A stretch of DNA of 36,001 nucleotides, taken from Hydrogenophaga sp. A37. GTDB lineage: Bacteria > Pseudomonadota > Gammaproteobacteria > Burkholderiales > Burkholderiaceae_C. This document shows, in pieces, positions 16,423 to 25,130 of the stretch. Every line of letters begins with the position of its first letter. The first letter of the stretch is position 1. The position numbers and the translations under genes are program-made. The stretch covers positions 1 to 36,001 of the forward strand of contig NZ_MUNZ01000136.1 in the NCBI RefSeq assembly GCF_002001205.1, given 5' to 3'. Under the pieces are notes generated by a model, which was not told the origin of the DNA, did not search any database, and worked only from the letters and a program-made list of their open reading frames with translations.

Positions 16423-18168
16423 ATGGTGCATGAATCCGATCCCGTGCAGAACGCCGACGCGCCGACCATGAAACCCGGTGCGCCCTCCGCGCCCGAGGCC
16501 TGGCTGCACCAGCCGGCCCAGCCCTTGCCCGGCAACGGTCCTGGCGTGCTGTCGGGGCTGCGCTTCGCGGTGAAGGACAACATCGACGTGGCCGGCTGGC
16601 CCACCACCGCCGCCTGCCCGGCGTTTGCCTACACCGCCCCCGCGCACGCCACCGTGGTGCAGAAGCTGCTCGACGCTGGTGCATCGCTGCACGGCAAGAC
16701 CAACCTCGACCAGTTCGCCTGCGGCCTGAACGGCACGCGCTCGCCCTACGGCGCCGTGCCCAACGCGATCAACCCCCTGTATGTGTCGGGTGGTTCCAGC
16801 TCGGGCTCGGCCTATGTGGTCGCCACCGGCCAGGTTCACTTTGCGCTCGGCACCGACACCGCCGGCTCGGGCCGCGTGCCGGCCGGCCTGAACAACATCG
16901 TGGGCCTGAAGCCCTCGCGCGGGCTGATCAGCGCCCACGGCGTGGTGCCCGCCGCGCAGGCGGTCGATTGCGTGTCCATCTTCGCCACCACGGTGGCGCG
17001 CGCCGCCCAGGTGCTGGCCGCCGCGCTGGGGCACGACGCCGCAGACCCGTACTCGCGCGCCCTGCCGCTGGCCACCGCACCCTTCGGCGCGCGTTTCCGC
17101 TTCGGCGTTCCGGCATCGCTGGCGTTCTTTGGCGACGAGGCCGCGCGCGCGGCGTTTGAAGAGGCGGTGCAGCGCCTGAAAGACCTGGGCGGCGAGGCCG
17201 CGCCCATCGACTTCAGCGTGTTCTCGGCCTGCGCCGACATGCTCTACGACAGTGCCCTGGTGGCCCAGCGCTACGAAGCCATCCGTGGCTTCTTCGACGC
17301 CCACGAAGACGAGGTGATGGAGCCGGTGCGCAGCATCGTCGGGGCCGGCCGCCCCTACAGCGCGGCCGATCTGGTGGCGGCGCAGACCCGCCTGGCGGCC
17401 CTGGCCCAGCAGGCCGAGCCGCTGTGGCGCGGCATCGACCTGATGGTGGTGCCCACCGCGCCCACGCACCACACCATCGAGCGCATGCGGGCCGACCCGG
17501 TGGCGCTCAACCGCCAGCTCGGGGCCTACACCAATTTCGTCAACCTGCTCGACTACGCCGCGCTGTCGGTGCCCAGCAGTTTCCGCCCCGACGGCTTGCC
17601 GTTCGGCATCACCCTGATCGGCCGCTGTGGCAGCGACTGGCAGCTCGCCGAGCTCGGCCAGCGCTACCACCACGCCACCGGCCTGACCCAGGGCGCCACC
17701 GGCCAGCCGCTGCCCGAGCCCCAGCCCATCGAGGGCCTGACCCTCGCGGCGGCACCGCGCGTGCGCGTGGCCGTGGTCGGTGCCCACCTCTCCGGCATGC
17801 CACTCAACGGCCAGCTCACCGAACGCGGTGCCACCCTGCTCAGCCGCACCCACACCGCGCCCGTCTACCGCCTCTACGCGTTGCCCGACACCACGCCGCC
17901 CAAGCCCGGCCTGCTGCGCGTGGCGCCCGGCGAAGGCGAACGCATCGAAATCGAGGTCTGGGACATGCCGGTGTCCCAGTACGGCAGCTTTGTCGCACTG
18001 GTGCCCGCGCCGCTGTCCATCGGCAGCCTGCAGATCGCCGACGGCAGCAGCGTGCAAGGCTTTCTGTGCGAACCCCTGGCGCTCCAGGGCGCGGCCGACA
18101 TCACCCACCTCGGCGGCTGGCGCGCCTACCTGGCCGCCACCGCGCCAGCCCGCCTCGCCTTCCCTTGA
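16423..18168 (+). CDS. atzF: Allophanate hydrolase
   Basis: Amidase-signature enzyme that breaks allophanate to ammonia and carbon dioxide, the last step of biuret and triuret breakdown. From this ATG it has 581 residues. The Ser-cisSer-Lys triad is K51, S125 and S149 (FAVKDNID, SGGSSSGSA, DTAGSGRVP), with the same internal spacing as in Pseudomonas sp. ADP AtzF (K91, S165, S189). The C-terminal domain specific to allophanate hydrolases is present from about 440 (VAVVGAHLSGMPLN, then LYALPDTTPPKPGLLR). The N-terminal helical part before the triad is about 40 residues shorter than in AtzF of strain ADP. A TTG at 16390 and an ATG at 16408 are in frame but lie next to or within the palindrome, so 16423 is chosen; an ATG at 16468 is also possible. 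It is the first gene of the operon. Confidence 0.92.
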   Translation: MVHESDPVQNADAPTMKPGAPSAPEAWLHQPAQPLPGNGPGVLSGLRFAVKDNIDVAGWPTTAACPAFAYTAPAHATVVQKLLDAGASLHGKTNLDQFACGLNGTRSPYGAVPNAINPLYVSGGSSSGSAYVVATGQVHFALGTDTAGSGRVPAGLNNIVGLKPSRGLISAHGVVPAAQAVDCVSIFATTVARAAQVLAAALGHDAADPYSRALPLATAPFGARFRFGVPASLAFFGDEAARAAFEEAVQRLKDLGGEAAPIDFSVFSACADMLYDSALVAQRYEAIRGFFDAHEDEVMEPVRSIVGAGRPYSAADLVAAQTRLAALAQQAEPLWRGIDLMVVPTAPTHHTIERMRADPVALNRQLGAYTNFVNLLDYAALSVPSSFRPDGLPFGITLIGRCGSDWQLAELGQRYHHATGLTQGATGQPLPEPQPIEGLTLAAAPRVRVAVVGAHLSGMPLNGQLTERGATLLSRTHTAPVYRLYALPDTTPPKPGLLRVAPGEGERIEIEVWDMPVSQYGSFVALVPAPLSIGSLQIADGSSVQGFLCEPLALQGAADITHLGGWRAYLAATAPARLAFP

Positions 18169-18211
18169 CACCCCCAACCACCGGCCCTTTTCAACCCGCA
18201 GGAGTTTCCTG

Positions 18212-19216
18212 ATGAAACACCACCCCACCGCCTCTCCCCAGCGCCGCCAGGTGCTGCAACTCGGAGCCGCTGGCGCTGCCCTGGGCCTGCTGGGTGCGCC
18301 CGCCGTGCTGCGCGCGCAGACCGGCCCCAAGATCCGCATCGGCTACTGGCCCATCGCCGCAGGCCTGCCGTTCTACTCGGCCATCGAGCTGGGCTATTTC
18401 AAGGAGGCCGGCCTGGATGTGGAAGCCCTCAAGTTCGCCGGCGCGCAGCAGGTGATGGAGGCCGTGCTCTCGGGCCGCGCCGACGGCACATCCAACGGCA
18501 CCGGTTCGGCCAACATCGCCATCGGCGAGATCGCCCAGCCCGGCACCTTCAAGATCTTCTGCTCCAACCCGAGCAACGTGAAGAACGTGCTCGACGAGGT
18601 GATCGTGCCCGCGGCCAGCCCGGCCAAGGTGATGGCCGACCTCAAGGGCAAACGCATCGGCTCCGGCCCCGGCATCCAGAACGTGACCCTGGCCAAGACC
18701 GTGCTGGAGCGCGGCGGCGCGACCGGCGCCACGGTGGTCGAGTTGCCGATCGGCCAACACGTGGCCGCGCTCGCGGCAGGCCAGATCGACGGTGCCTACA
18801 CGCTCGAACCCACGGGCACCATCGGTCGCATGAACGGCACCACCAAGGTGCTCGAAGCCGGCGTGATCGCCAAGTACGTGCTGGGCGACCCGATGGCGCC
18901 GTGGTTCGGTGGCTCGGCCTCGTTGTCCTCGGAGTTCATCCAGAAGAACCCCGACGCGGCCAAGAAGTTCGTCGCCGCCTACGGCAAGGGCGTGGCCTAC
19001 GTGCGCAGCAAACCGGCGGAGGCGCGCCAGTACCTCAAGGGCTACACCGCCATCGAAGGCGCGCTCACGAGCGAGGTGCCGCTGGCCGCGTACACCATGT
19101 ACAACGAGTTCACGCCGACCGACGTGGCGCACTTCCAGAAGTTCTTCGACCTGTTCTCCGATAAGGGCATCTTCTCGAAGCGCCTGATGGTCGACTCCAT
19201 GCTCTACAAGGGCTGA
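18212..19216 (+). CDS. ABC transporter substrate-binding protein, NitT/TauT (SsuA/THI5) type
   Basis: 334 residues, periplasmic. The N-terminus carries a twin-arginine type signal (SPQRRQVLQLGAAGAALGLL, with cleavage after LRA), suggesting Tat export. The mature part starts with IRIGYWPIAAGLPFYSAIE and YFKEAGLDVE, typical of the NMT1/THI5-like family that binds nitrate, sulfonates, taurine or pyrimidine-like compounds. An AGGAG ribosome-binding site lies nine bases before the ATG. It is followed by its permease and ATPase genes and lies between atzF and atzG. The ligand is not known; a biuret-, triuret- or other ureide-type compound is inferred from context. Confidence 0.9.
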   Translation: MKHHPTASPQRRQVLQLGAAGAALGLLGAPAVLRAQTGPKIRIGYWPIAAGLPFYSAIELGYFKEAGLDVEALKFAGAQQVMEAVLSGRADGTSNGTGSANIAIGEIAQPGTFKIFCSNPSNVKNVLDEVIVPAASPAKVMADLKGKRIGSGPGIQNVTLAKTVLERGGATGATVVELPIGQHVAALAAGQIDGAYTLEPTGTIGRMNGTTKVLEAGVIAKYVLGDPMAPWFGGSASLSSEFIQKNPDAAKKFVAAYGKGVAYVRSKPAEARQYLKGYTAIEGALTSEVPLAAYTMYNEFTPTDVAHFQKFFDLFSDKGIFSKRLMVDSMLYKG

Positions 19217-19221
19217 ACACG

Positions 19222-20061
19222 ATGGAAGCGACGTCGCCCGTGGCCGCCGAGACGGCGAAGCCCTGGAGCCCGCCGGCCTCGGCCGGCGCGCCCACACCCG
19301 CGAAGAAGACCGACTGGGGCAAGGCCCTGCCTTTCGTGGGTCCGGTGGTGCTCTTCATCATCTGGGACCTGGTGGTGCGGCTGGGCTTCATCAAGCCCAT
19401 CTTGCTGCCGCCGCCCATCGACGCGCTCGGCGCGCTGATCGGCGGCCTGGCCGGTGGCCCGCTGATGATGGACTTCGTGGTCACGGTGTGGCGCACGGTG
19501 CAGGCCTTCCTGATCGCCGCCGTGCTCGGCATGCCGTTGGGTGTGCTGCTCGGCAGCAACGAGAAGGCCTACCGCAGCGTGGAGTTTCTGATCGACTTCT
19601 TCCGCTCCACGCCCTCGTCGGCGCTGATCCCGCTGTTCCTCATGATCTTTGGCGTGAGCGACATCAACAAGGTCGCCATCGCCGCCTTCGGCGCACTGCT
19701 GATCGTGGTGTTCAACAGCGCCTACGGTGTGATCAACGCGCGCAAGCAGCGCGTGATGGCGGCCAAGGTGATGGGCGCCACGCGCTGGCAGGTGTTCAAG
19801 GACGTGCTGATCTGGGAGAGCCTGCAACCGAGCTTTGTCGGCCTGCGTTCGGCCGTGTCCATGGCCCTGGTGATCGTGATCGTGGCCGAGATGTTCATTG
19901 GCGCCGACAGCGGCCTGGGCAACCGCATCATCAACTCGCAGCAGGTGATGAACGTGAAGGACATGTACGCGTCCATCCTGGCGGCGGGTGCGCTGGGCTA
20001 TGCGCTCAACGTGCTCTTCCTGCTCATTGAGCGAAAAATTGTTCACTGGAGTGGAAGATGA
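19222..20061 (+). CDS. ABC transporter permease, NitT/TauT type
   Basis: Inner-membrane permease (279 residues) of the SsuC/TauC family. The first 35 residues are a hydrophilic Ala/Pro-rich tail. About six helices follow, starting with LPFVGPVVLFIIWDLVV. The loop AAKVMGATRWQVFKDVLI near 176-193 is the EAA-type contact with the ATPase. It lies five bases after the binding-protein stop and overlaps the ATPase gene by ATGA. No strong ribosome-binding site precedes the ATG. Confidence 0.92.
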   Translation: MEATSPVAAETAKPWSPPASAGAPTPAKKTDWGKALPFVGPVVLFIIWDLVVRLGFIKPILLPPPIDALGALIGGLAGGPLMMDFVVTVWRTVQAFLIAAVLGMPLGVLLGSNEKAYRSVEFLIDFFRSTPSSALIPLFLMIFGVSDINKVAIAAFGALLIVVFNSAYGVINARKQRVMAAKVMGATRWQVFKDVLIWESLQPSFVGLRSAVSMALVIVIVAEMFIGADSGLGNRIINSQQVMNVKDMYASILAAGALGYALNVLFLLIERKIVHWSGR

Positions 20062-20882
20062 ACGCTGTCCTCAATGCCCCGGTATACGACGCCGACGTGC
20101 CCGCACCCGAGTTCAACCCCGGGCCGGCCGGCACGCACATCACCATCCGCGGCCTCACCAAGTACTTCGCGGGCTGGCCGCTGTACGAGAACTTCGACCT
20201 CGACATTCCGAAGCACAAGATCGTGTCGGTGTTTGGCCCCAACGGCTGCGGCAAGAGCACGCTGATCAACATGATCGCAGGCCTGGTGCCCATCGACAGC
20301 GGCGAGATCCTGTTCGATGGCAAGAGCCTGAAAGACACCAAGATCGGCTACGTGTTCCAGAACTACCGCGAAGCGATGTTCCCCTGGATGCGCACCATCG
20401 ACAACATCGCCTACCCGCTCAAGCTCGAAGGCAAGAGCAAGGCCGAGGTGGACCGGCGCATGGCCGAGCTGGTGGCCAGCTTCGACGTGAAATTCGACCT
20501 CCACCGCTACCCCTACGAACTCTCTGGCGGGCAGCAGCAGACGGCGTCGATCATGCGCGCGCTGGCGCCCAACCCCGAGGTGCTGTTCCTCGACGAACCC
20601 TTCTCGGCGCTGGACTTCGAGATGACGCTGTTCATCCGCGAGAAGCTGCAGGAGGTCTTCATGCAGACCGGCACCACCATGATGCTGGTCTCGCACGACC
20701 TGGAGGAGGCCGTGTACCTGGCCGACCAGGTGCTGCTGCTCACCAAGCGCCCGACCAAGGTGGCACAGATCCTGCCCTACGGCGACCCGCGCCCGCGCAC
20801 CACGGCCACGCTGTCCGAGCCCAGCTTCATCGAGGCCAAAAAGCTGTGCCTGGAGATCTTTCAACGCGAGGTGCGCCGATGA
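20058..20882 (+). CDS. ABC transporter ATP-binding protein, NitT/TauT type
   Basis: ATPase (274 residues) of the SsuB/TauB family that energises the preceding permease. Walker A GPNGCGKST is at 60-68, signature LSGGQ at 155-159, Walker B VLFLDEP at 175-181, followed by the D-loop SALD and the H-loop in MMLVSHDLEEAV. The first 25 residues are an extra N-terminal tail rich in Pro and Ala. It overlaps both neighbours by ATGA (permease upstream, atzG downstream), so the transporter is translationally coupled to the carboxybiuret hydrolase subunits. This ties import to catabolism of the same compound class. Confidence 0.94.
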   Translation: MNAVLNAPVYDADVPAPEFNPGPAGTHITIRGLTKYFAGWPLYENFDLDIPKHKIVSVFGPNGCGKSTLINMIAGLVPIDSGEILFDGKSLKDTKIGYVFQNYREAMFPWMRTIDNIAYPLKLEGKSKAEVDRRMAELVASFDVKFDLHRYPYELSGGQQQTASIMRALAPNPEVLFLDEPFSALDFEMTLFIREKLQEVFMQTGTTMMLVSHDLEEAVYLADQVLLLTKRPTKVAQILPYGDPRPRTTATLSEPSFIEAKKLCLEIFQREVRR

Positions 20883-21082
20883 CCGACGAGCAGACCCTGG
20901 CCTACGTGCGGGCCGTCGCGGTGGTGGTGGGTATTCAGCTGGACGACGCGCAGGTCGCGCGCGTCGCGATGCACCTGCAGCGCACCGCCGGCCTCGCGGC
21001 GACGCTGGAGGCCATCCCGCTGGCACCGCACGACGAGCCGGCCGAGCTGTTTCACCCCGCCCCTTTCGACCAGCCCCGTTGA
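20879..21082 (+). CDS. atzG: 1-carboxybiuret hydrolase small subunit AtzG (DUF4089)
   Basis: 67-residue helical protein closely resembling Pseudomonas sp. ADP AtzG (68 residues): YVRAVAVVVGIQLDDAQVARV, then MHLQRTAGLAATLEAIPLAP and a C-terminal ELFHPAPF. In strain ADP AtzG forms a complex with AtzE, similar to GatC with GatA, and is needed for stable active enzyme. Its ATG overlaps the ATPase stop, and atzE starts eight bases after its own stop. Confidence 0.93.
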   Translation: MTDEQTLAYVRAVAVVVGIQLDDAQVARVAMHLQRTAGLAATLEAIPLAPHDEPAELFHPAPFDQPR

Positions 21083-21090
21083 GCCGCGCC

Positions 21091-22494
21091 ATGCCCACGC
21101 TTTCACTGTCCCAGACCGCACAGGCCATCGCCAGCGGCGAGCGCAGCGCCGCCGCCGTGCTGGAGACCTGCATCGCCCGCATCGAGGCCACCGACGCGCG
21201 CGTGAACGCCTTCACCGGCACCCGCTTCGACGCCGCCCGCGCCCAGGCCGCGCAGGTCGACGCCCGGCGCGCATGCGGTGAACCCCTGGGGCCGCTGGCC
21301 GGTGTGCCGTTCGCGGTGAAAAACCTGTTCGACATCGCGGGCGAGGTGACCCTGGCCGGCTCCAAGGTGAACCGCTCGAACCCGCCCGCCACCGCCGACG
21401 CGGTGCTGGTGCAGCGCCTGCAGGCCGCGGGAGCGGTGCTGGTGGGCTCGCTCAACATGGACGAGTTCGCCTACGGCTTCACCACCGAAAACACCCACTA
21501 CGGCCCCACCCGCAACCCGCACAACCTGGACTGCACGGCCGGCGGTTCCTCGGGCGGCTCGGGCGCGGCGGTGGCCGCCGGCCAGGTGCCGCTCACGCTG
21601 GGTTCGGACACCAACGGCTCGATCCGCGTGCCCTCGTCCTTCTGCGGCATCTGGGGTTTGAAGCCCACCTTCGGGCGGCTGTCGCGGCGCGGCAGCTTTC
21701 CCTTCGTGCACAGCATCGACCACCTCGGCCCCTTCGCCGACGACCTGCCCGGCCTGGCCCTCGCCTACGACGCGCTGCAAGGCCCCGACCCGCTGGACCC
21801 GGGCTGCTTCGCGACCGCGGTGGCGCCCACCATGCCGTCCCTCGCCCAAGGTGTGCAGGGCCTGCGCGTGGGCGTGCTCGGCGGCTACTTCGACGCGTTC
21901 GCGACGCCAGCCGCGCGCGAGGCCGTGTCGCTGGCGGCCGACGCGCTGGGCGTTCACGTCGCCGTGCAGCGTGGCATCGAATGGCCCGACGCTGCCGCCG
22001 CGCGCGCCGCGGCCTTCATCGTCAGCGCCAGCGAAGGCGGGCAGCTGCACCTGGCCAGCCTGCGCACGCGAGCCGCCGATCACGAGCCGCTGTCGGTGGA
22101 CCGCCTCATCGCGGGCGCGCTGCAACCGGCCGCCTGGTACGTGCGCGCGCAGCGCTTCCGCCGCCTCTACCGCGACAAAGTCAACGCCCTGTTCCGCGAC
22201 TGGGACGTGCTGATCGCACCCGCCACGCCGGTGGCAGCGCCGGCCATCGGCAGCGAGTGGGTCCATGTCAATGGCCAGCGCCTGCCCTGCCGCCCCTCCA
22301 TCGGGCTGCTCACCCAACCGATCTCGTTCTCCGGCTGTCCGGTGGTGACCTCGCCCATGTGGCCCGGCGGCACGGGCGGCCTGCCCATCGGCGTGCAGCT
22401 CATCACCGCGCCCTGGCGCGAAGACCTGGCGCTGCGCGCCGGCTGGGCGCTGGCGCAATCGGGCGTGGCGCAGGTGAAGGAGACAGCGCTGTGA
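21091..22494 (+). CDS. atzE: 1-carboxybiuret hydrolase catalytic subunit AtzE
   Basis: Amidase-signature hydrolase (467 residues) that, with AtzG, removes ammonia from 1-carboxybiuret to give 1,3-dicarboxyurea. The triad is K77, S153 and S177 ([31 protein letters not shown]). This is exactly three residues shifted from AtzE of strain ADP (K74, S150, S174), so the whole N-terminal half lines up. The ATG at 21091 starts MPTLSLSQ; a TTG four codons upstream is in frame but overlaps atzG. The neighbours atzG and atzH make an AtzE assignment stronger than a general amidase or an aspartyl/glutamyl-tRNA amidotransferase subunit. Confidence 0.93.
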   Translation: MPTLSLSQTAQAIASGERSAAAVLETCIARIEATDARVNAFTGTRFDAARAQAAQVDARRACGEPLGPLAGVPFAVKNLFDIAGEVTLAGSKVNRSNPPATADAVLVQRLQAAGAVLVGSLNMDEFAYGFTTENTHYGPTRNPHNLDCTAGGSSGGSGAAVAAGQVPLTLGSDTNGSIRVPSSFCGIWGLKPTFGRLSRRGSFPFVHSIDHLGPFADDLPGLALAYDALQGPDPLDPGCFATAVAPTMPSLAQGVQGLRVGVLGGYFDAFATPAAREAVSLAADALGVHVAVQRGIEWPDAAAARAAAFIVSASEGGQLHLASLRTRAADHEPLSVDRLIAGALQPAAWYVRAQRFRRLYRDKVNALFRDWDVLIAPATPVAAPAIGSEWVHVNGQRLPCRPSIGLLTQPISFSGCPVVTSPMWPGGTGGLPIGVQLITAPWREDLALRAGWALAQSGVAQVKETAL

Positions 22495-22865
22495 TCATCA
22501 ACGAACCCGATGTGCTGGCCGAAGTGACGACCGTGTTCGAGCGCTACGAGGCCGCCCTGGTGGGCAACGACGTGGCGGTGCTTGACGAGCTGTTCTGGGA
22601 CAGCCCGCACACGCTGCGCTTTGGCGCCACCGAAAACCTGTACGGGTACGACGCCATCCGCGCCTTCCGCGCCGGTCGCCCCTCGACCGGCTTGGCGCGC
22701 ACGCTGGGCAAGACCGTCATCACCACCTACGGCCGCGACTTCGCCACCGCCAACACCGAGTTCTTCCGCCACGGCAGCGACCGCACCGGCCGCCAGAGCC
22801 AGACCTGGCTGCGCACAGCAGACGGCTGGCGTGTGGTCGCCGCGCACGTCAGCCTATTGGACTGA
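22491..22865 (+). CDS. atzH: AtzH/HpxZ-like decarboxylating amidohydrolase (DUF3225)
   Basis: 124 residues with the SnoaL/NTF2-like fold pattern. In strain ADP, AtzH converts 1,3-dicarboxyurea to allophanate and so prevents loss to urea. Y19 and R43 lie 24 residues apart, as do Tyr22 and Arg46 that I recall as needed in AtzH. The other name for the family is HpxZ, from oxalurate breakdown. The start is a GTG at 22491 overlapping the atzE stop, with AAGGAG nine bases upstream. Position directly after atzG-atzE is the same as in cyanuric-acid clusters, which supports the AtzH role over HpxZ. Confidence 0.88.
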   Translation: MIINEPDVLAEVTTVFERYEAALVGNDVAVLDELFWDSPHTLRFGATENLYGYDAIRAFRAGRPSTGLARTLGKTVITTYGRDFATANTEFFRHGSDRTGRQSQTWLRTADGWRVVAAHVSLLD

Positions 22866-22911
22866 ATCCGTTCACCCCGTCCCCACCCACCACCCCACCA
22901 GGAGCCTTCTC

Positions 22912-24018
22912 ATGAGCCACCTCTTCTCCAACCGCCGCGATTCGATCAAGACCCTGGCCGCGCTCGGCGCGGCGGCCAGCAGCCCCTTGGCCTTTGCGCA
23001 GAAACCCGTGACCGTGGGCGTGATCTACGTCGGCCCGCGCGACGACTACGGCTACAACCAGGCCCAGGCCGAAGCAGCGGCCATGCTCAAGAAGATGCCG
23101 GGCGTGAAGGTGGTGGAAGAAGAGAACGTGCCCGAGACCGCGGCCGTGCAGCGCACCATGACCGGCATGATCGCGCAGGACGGCGCGCAGCTCGTGGTCC
23201 CCACCTCGTTCGGCTATTTCGACCCCCACATGCTGGCCGTGGCCGCCAAGTTCCCTGACGCGCGCTTTGCCCACTGCGGCGGCATGTGGACCGAAGGCAA
23301 ACACCCAAAGAACACGGCCAGCTTCTTCGGCTACATCGACGAGTGCCAGTACCTCAACGGCGTGATCGCCGGGCACATGAGCAAGAGCAAGAAGATCGGC
23401 TTCATCGCCGCCAAGCCGATCCCGCAGGTGCTGCGCAACATCAACGCCTTCACCATGGGCGCACGCTCGGTCGACCCGAAGATCACGACCAACGTGATCT
23501 TCACCGGCGACTGGTCGATGCCCGTCAAGGAAGCCGAGGCCACCAACAGCATGGCCGACCAGGGTGTGGACGTGTTCACCATGCACGTGGACGGCCCCAA
23601 GGTGATCGTGGAGACCGCGGCCAAGCGCGGCAAGATGGTCTGCGGCTACCACGCCAGCCAGGCCAAGCTCGCGCCACAGGCCTACCTCACCGGCGCCGAG
23701 TGGAACTGGCTCACCGCCTACACCGCCTTCGTCGACGCGGTGCGCAGCGGCAAGCCGCACCCCAACTTCGTGCGCGGCGGGCTGAAGGACGGCTTCGTGA
23801 AGATGTCGGCCTACGGCCCCATGGTCACCGACGCGGCCAAGAAACAGGCCGACGGCGTGAAGGCGCAGATGATGGCCGGCAGCTTCGACATCTTCAAAGG
23901 CCCGCTCAAGGACAACAAGGGCGGCACCGCCATCCCCGCCGGCAAGGCGTTCAAGCAGACCGACCTGGAGCTCGAAAAAATGAACTACCTGGTCGAAGGC
24001 GTGAACGGCTCCGTCTGA
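22912..24018 (+). CDS. BMP-type (basic membrane protein) ABC substrate-binding protein
   Basis: 368-residue periplasmic binding protein of the BMP/Med family, which in relatives binds nucleosides, purines or similar compounds; AtzT from the strain ADP atz region is of this type. The N-terminus has a twin-arginine motif (NRRDSIKTLAALGAAA) with cleavage after AFA. The mature part begins VTVGVIYVGPRDDYGYNQA, the usual first strand and loop of BMP proteins. GWT-like SFFGYIDECQYLNGVIAG near 139-156 is also typical. A good AGGAG site precedes the ATG at 22912. Two permeases and, after biuH, the ATPase follow. The ligand is unknown. Confidence 0.9.
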   Translation: MSHLFSNRRDSIKTLAALGAAASSPLAFAQKPVTVGVIYVGPRDDYGYNQAQAEAAAMLKKMPGVKVVEEENVPETAAVQRTMTGMIAQDGAQLVVPTSFGYFDPHMLAVAAKFPDARFAHCGGMWTEGKHPKNTASFFGYIDECQYLNGVIAGHMSKSKKIGFIAAKPIPQVLRNINAFTMGARSVDPKITTNVIFTGDWSMPVKEAEATNSMADQGVDVFTMHVDGPKVIVETAAKRGKMVCGYHASQAKLAPQAYLTGAEWNWLTAYTAFVDAVRSGKPHPNFVRGGLKDGFVKMSAYGPMVTDAAKKQADGVKAQMMAGSFDIFKGPLKDNKGGTAIPAGKAFKQTDLELEKMNYLVEGVNGSV

Positions 24019-24031
24019 CGGCACTGCGGCC

Positions 24032-25102
24032 ATGCGCAACATCCTCCTCCCCGTCGGCGCGATCCTCGTGGCCCTGCTGCTGTTCGGCCTCATCGTCTCG
24101 TTCGCGGGGGTGAGTCCGGTCGAGGTCTGGGTGCTGCTGTTCAAGGGCGCCTTTGGCGACTGGTACTCGTGGCAGAACACGCTGCAGCGCGCCGCGCCGC
24201 TGATGCTCACCGCGCTGTGCGTGGCGATCCCCGCGCGCGCCGGCCTGGTGGTGATCGGTGGCGAGGGCGCGCTGGTGCTGGGCGGGCTGGCCTGCGCCGC
24301 GCTGGCCCAGGCGCTGCCACTGCCGACGAACCTCGCAGGCACGGTGATGGTGTGTGTGGCCGGGGCACTGGCCGGCGGGTTGTGGGTGGCGCTCGCGGGC
24401 TGGCTGCGCCAGTACCGGGGCATCAACGAAACCATCAGCAGCCTGCTGCTGGCCTACGTGGCCATCGGCCTGTTCAAGCACCTGGTGGAGGGGCCCTTGC
24501 GCGACCCCGCCAGCCTGAACAAACCATCCACGCCCGCGCTCGACGAGAGCCTGCTCATCAGCACCATCGCCGGCTCCGACGTGCACTGGGGCCTGGTGAT
24601 CGGTGTGGTGGTGTGTCTGGTCGCCGGCCTGTGGCTGCGCCTCACGCCCTCGGGTTTCGCGGTGCGTGTGGTCGGTGGCAACCCGCGCGCGGCCCAGCTG
24701 GTGGGCCTGCCCGCCACGCGGCTGGTGGTGCTGGCCTGCGCGCTCGGCGGCGCGGCCGGCGGGCTGGCCGGCGCCATCGAGGTGGCCGCCGTGCACACCA
24801 GCGCCAACGCCGCGCTGATCGCGGGCTACGGCTACGCCGGCATCCTGGTCTCGTTCATGGCGCGGCACCACCCGGTGGCGGTGATCCCGGTGGCCATCTT
24901 GTTTGGTGGTTTCGGCGCCGCCGGCAGCCTGCTGCAGCGCCGCCTCGGCCTGCCCGACGCCTCGGTGCTGCTGCTGCAGGGCATCGCCTTCGTGCTGATC
25001 CTGGCCAGCGAAGCGCTGCGCGACACCGACTGGAAGGCCTGGTTCGCGCGGCTCGCCCGAGTCGAACCCTCTGCGCCGCCACCTCTGGGAGAGAAGCCAT
25101 GA
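24032..25102 (+). CDS. ABC transporter permease 1, BMP/nucleoside type (YufP-like)
   Basis: Inner-membrane permease of 356 residues, homologous in pattern to the YufP/NupP permeases that pair with BMP binding proteins. It has about ten hydrophobic segments, IGGEGALVLGGL near 77-88, and the conserved loop VRVVGGNPRAAQLVGLP near 211-227. The ATG lies 13 bases after the binding-protein stop. It is followed by a second, shorter permease, the usual arrangement for this transporter class. The C-terminal tail after residue 335 is Pro-rich and probably cytoplasmic. Confidence 0.9.
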   Translation: MRNILLPVGAILVALLLFGLIVSFAGVSPVEVWVLLFKGAFGDWYSWQNTLQRAAPLMLTALCVAIPARAGLVVIGGEGALVLGGLACAALAQALPLPTNLAGTVMVCVAGALAGGLWVALAGWLRQYRGINETISSLLLAYVAIGLFKHLVEGPLRDPASLNKPSTPALDESLLISTIAGSDVHWGLVIGVVVCLVAGLWLRLTPSGFAVRVVGGNPRAAQLVGLPATRLVVLACALGGAAGGLAGAIEVAAVHTSANAALIAGYGYAGILVSFMARHHPVAVIPVAILFGGFGAAGSLLQRRLGLPDASVLLLQGIAFVLILASEALRDTDWKAWFARLARVEPSAPPPLGEKP

Positions 25103-25130
25103 CCACAGCGCGAAGCATGGGAGCCGCCCG

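Noticed and set aside
16417..18339. Long open frame of 640 codons on the - strand opposite atzF
   Set aside because: It is His-, Gly- and Arg-rich, has no family pattern and mirrors the codon bias of atzF. It is an antisense artefact of high GC content, like many others in the window.
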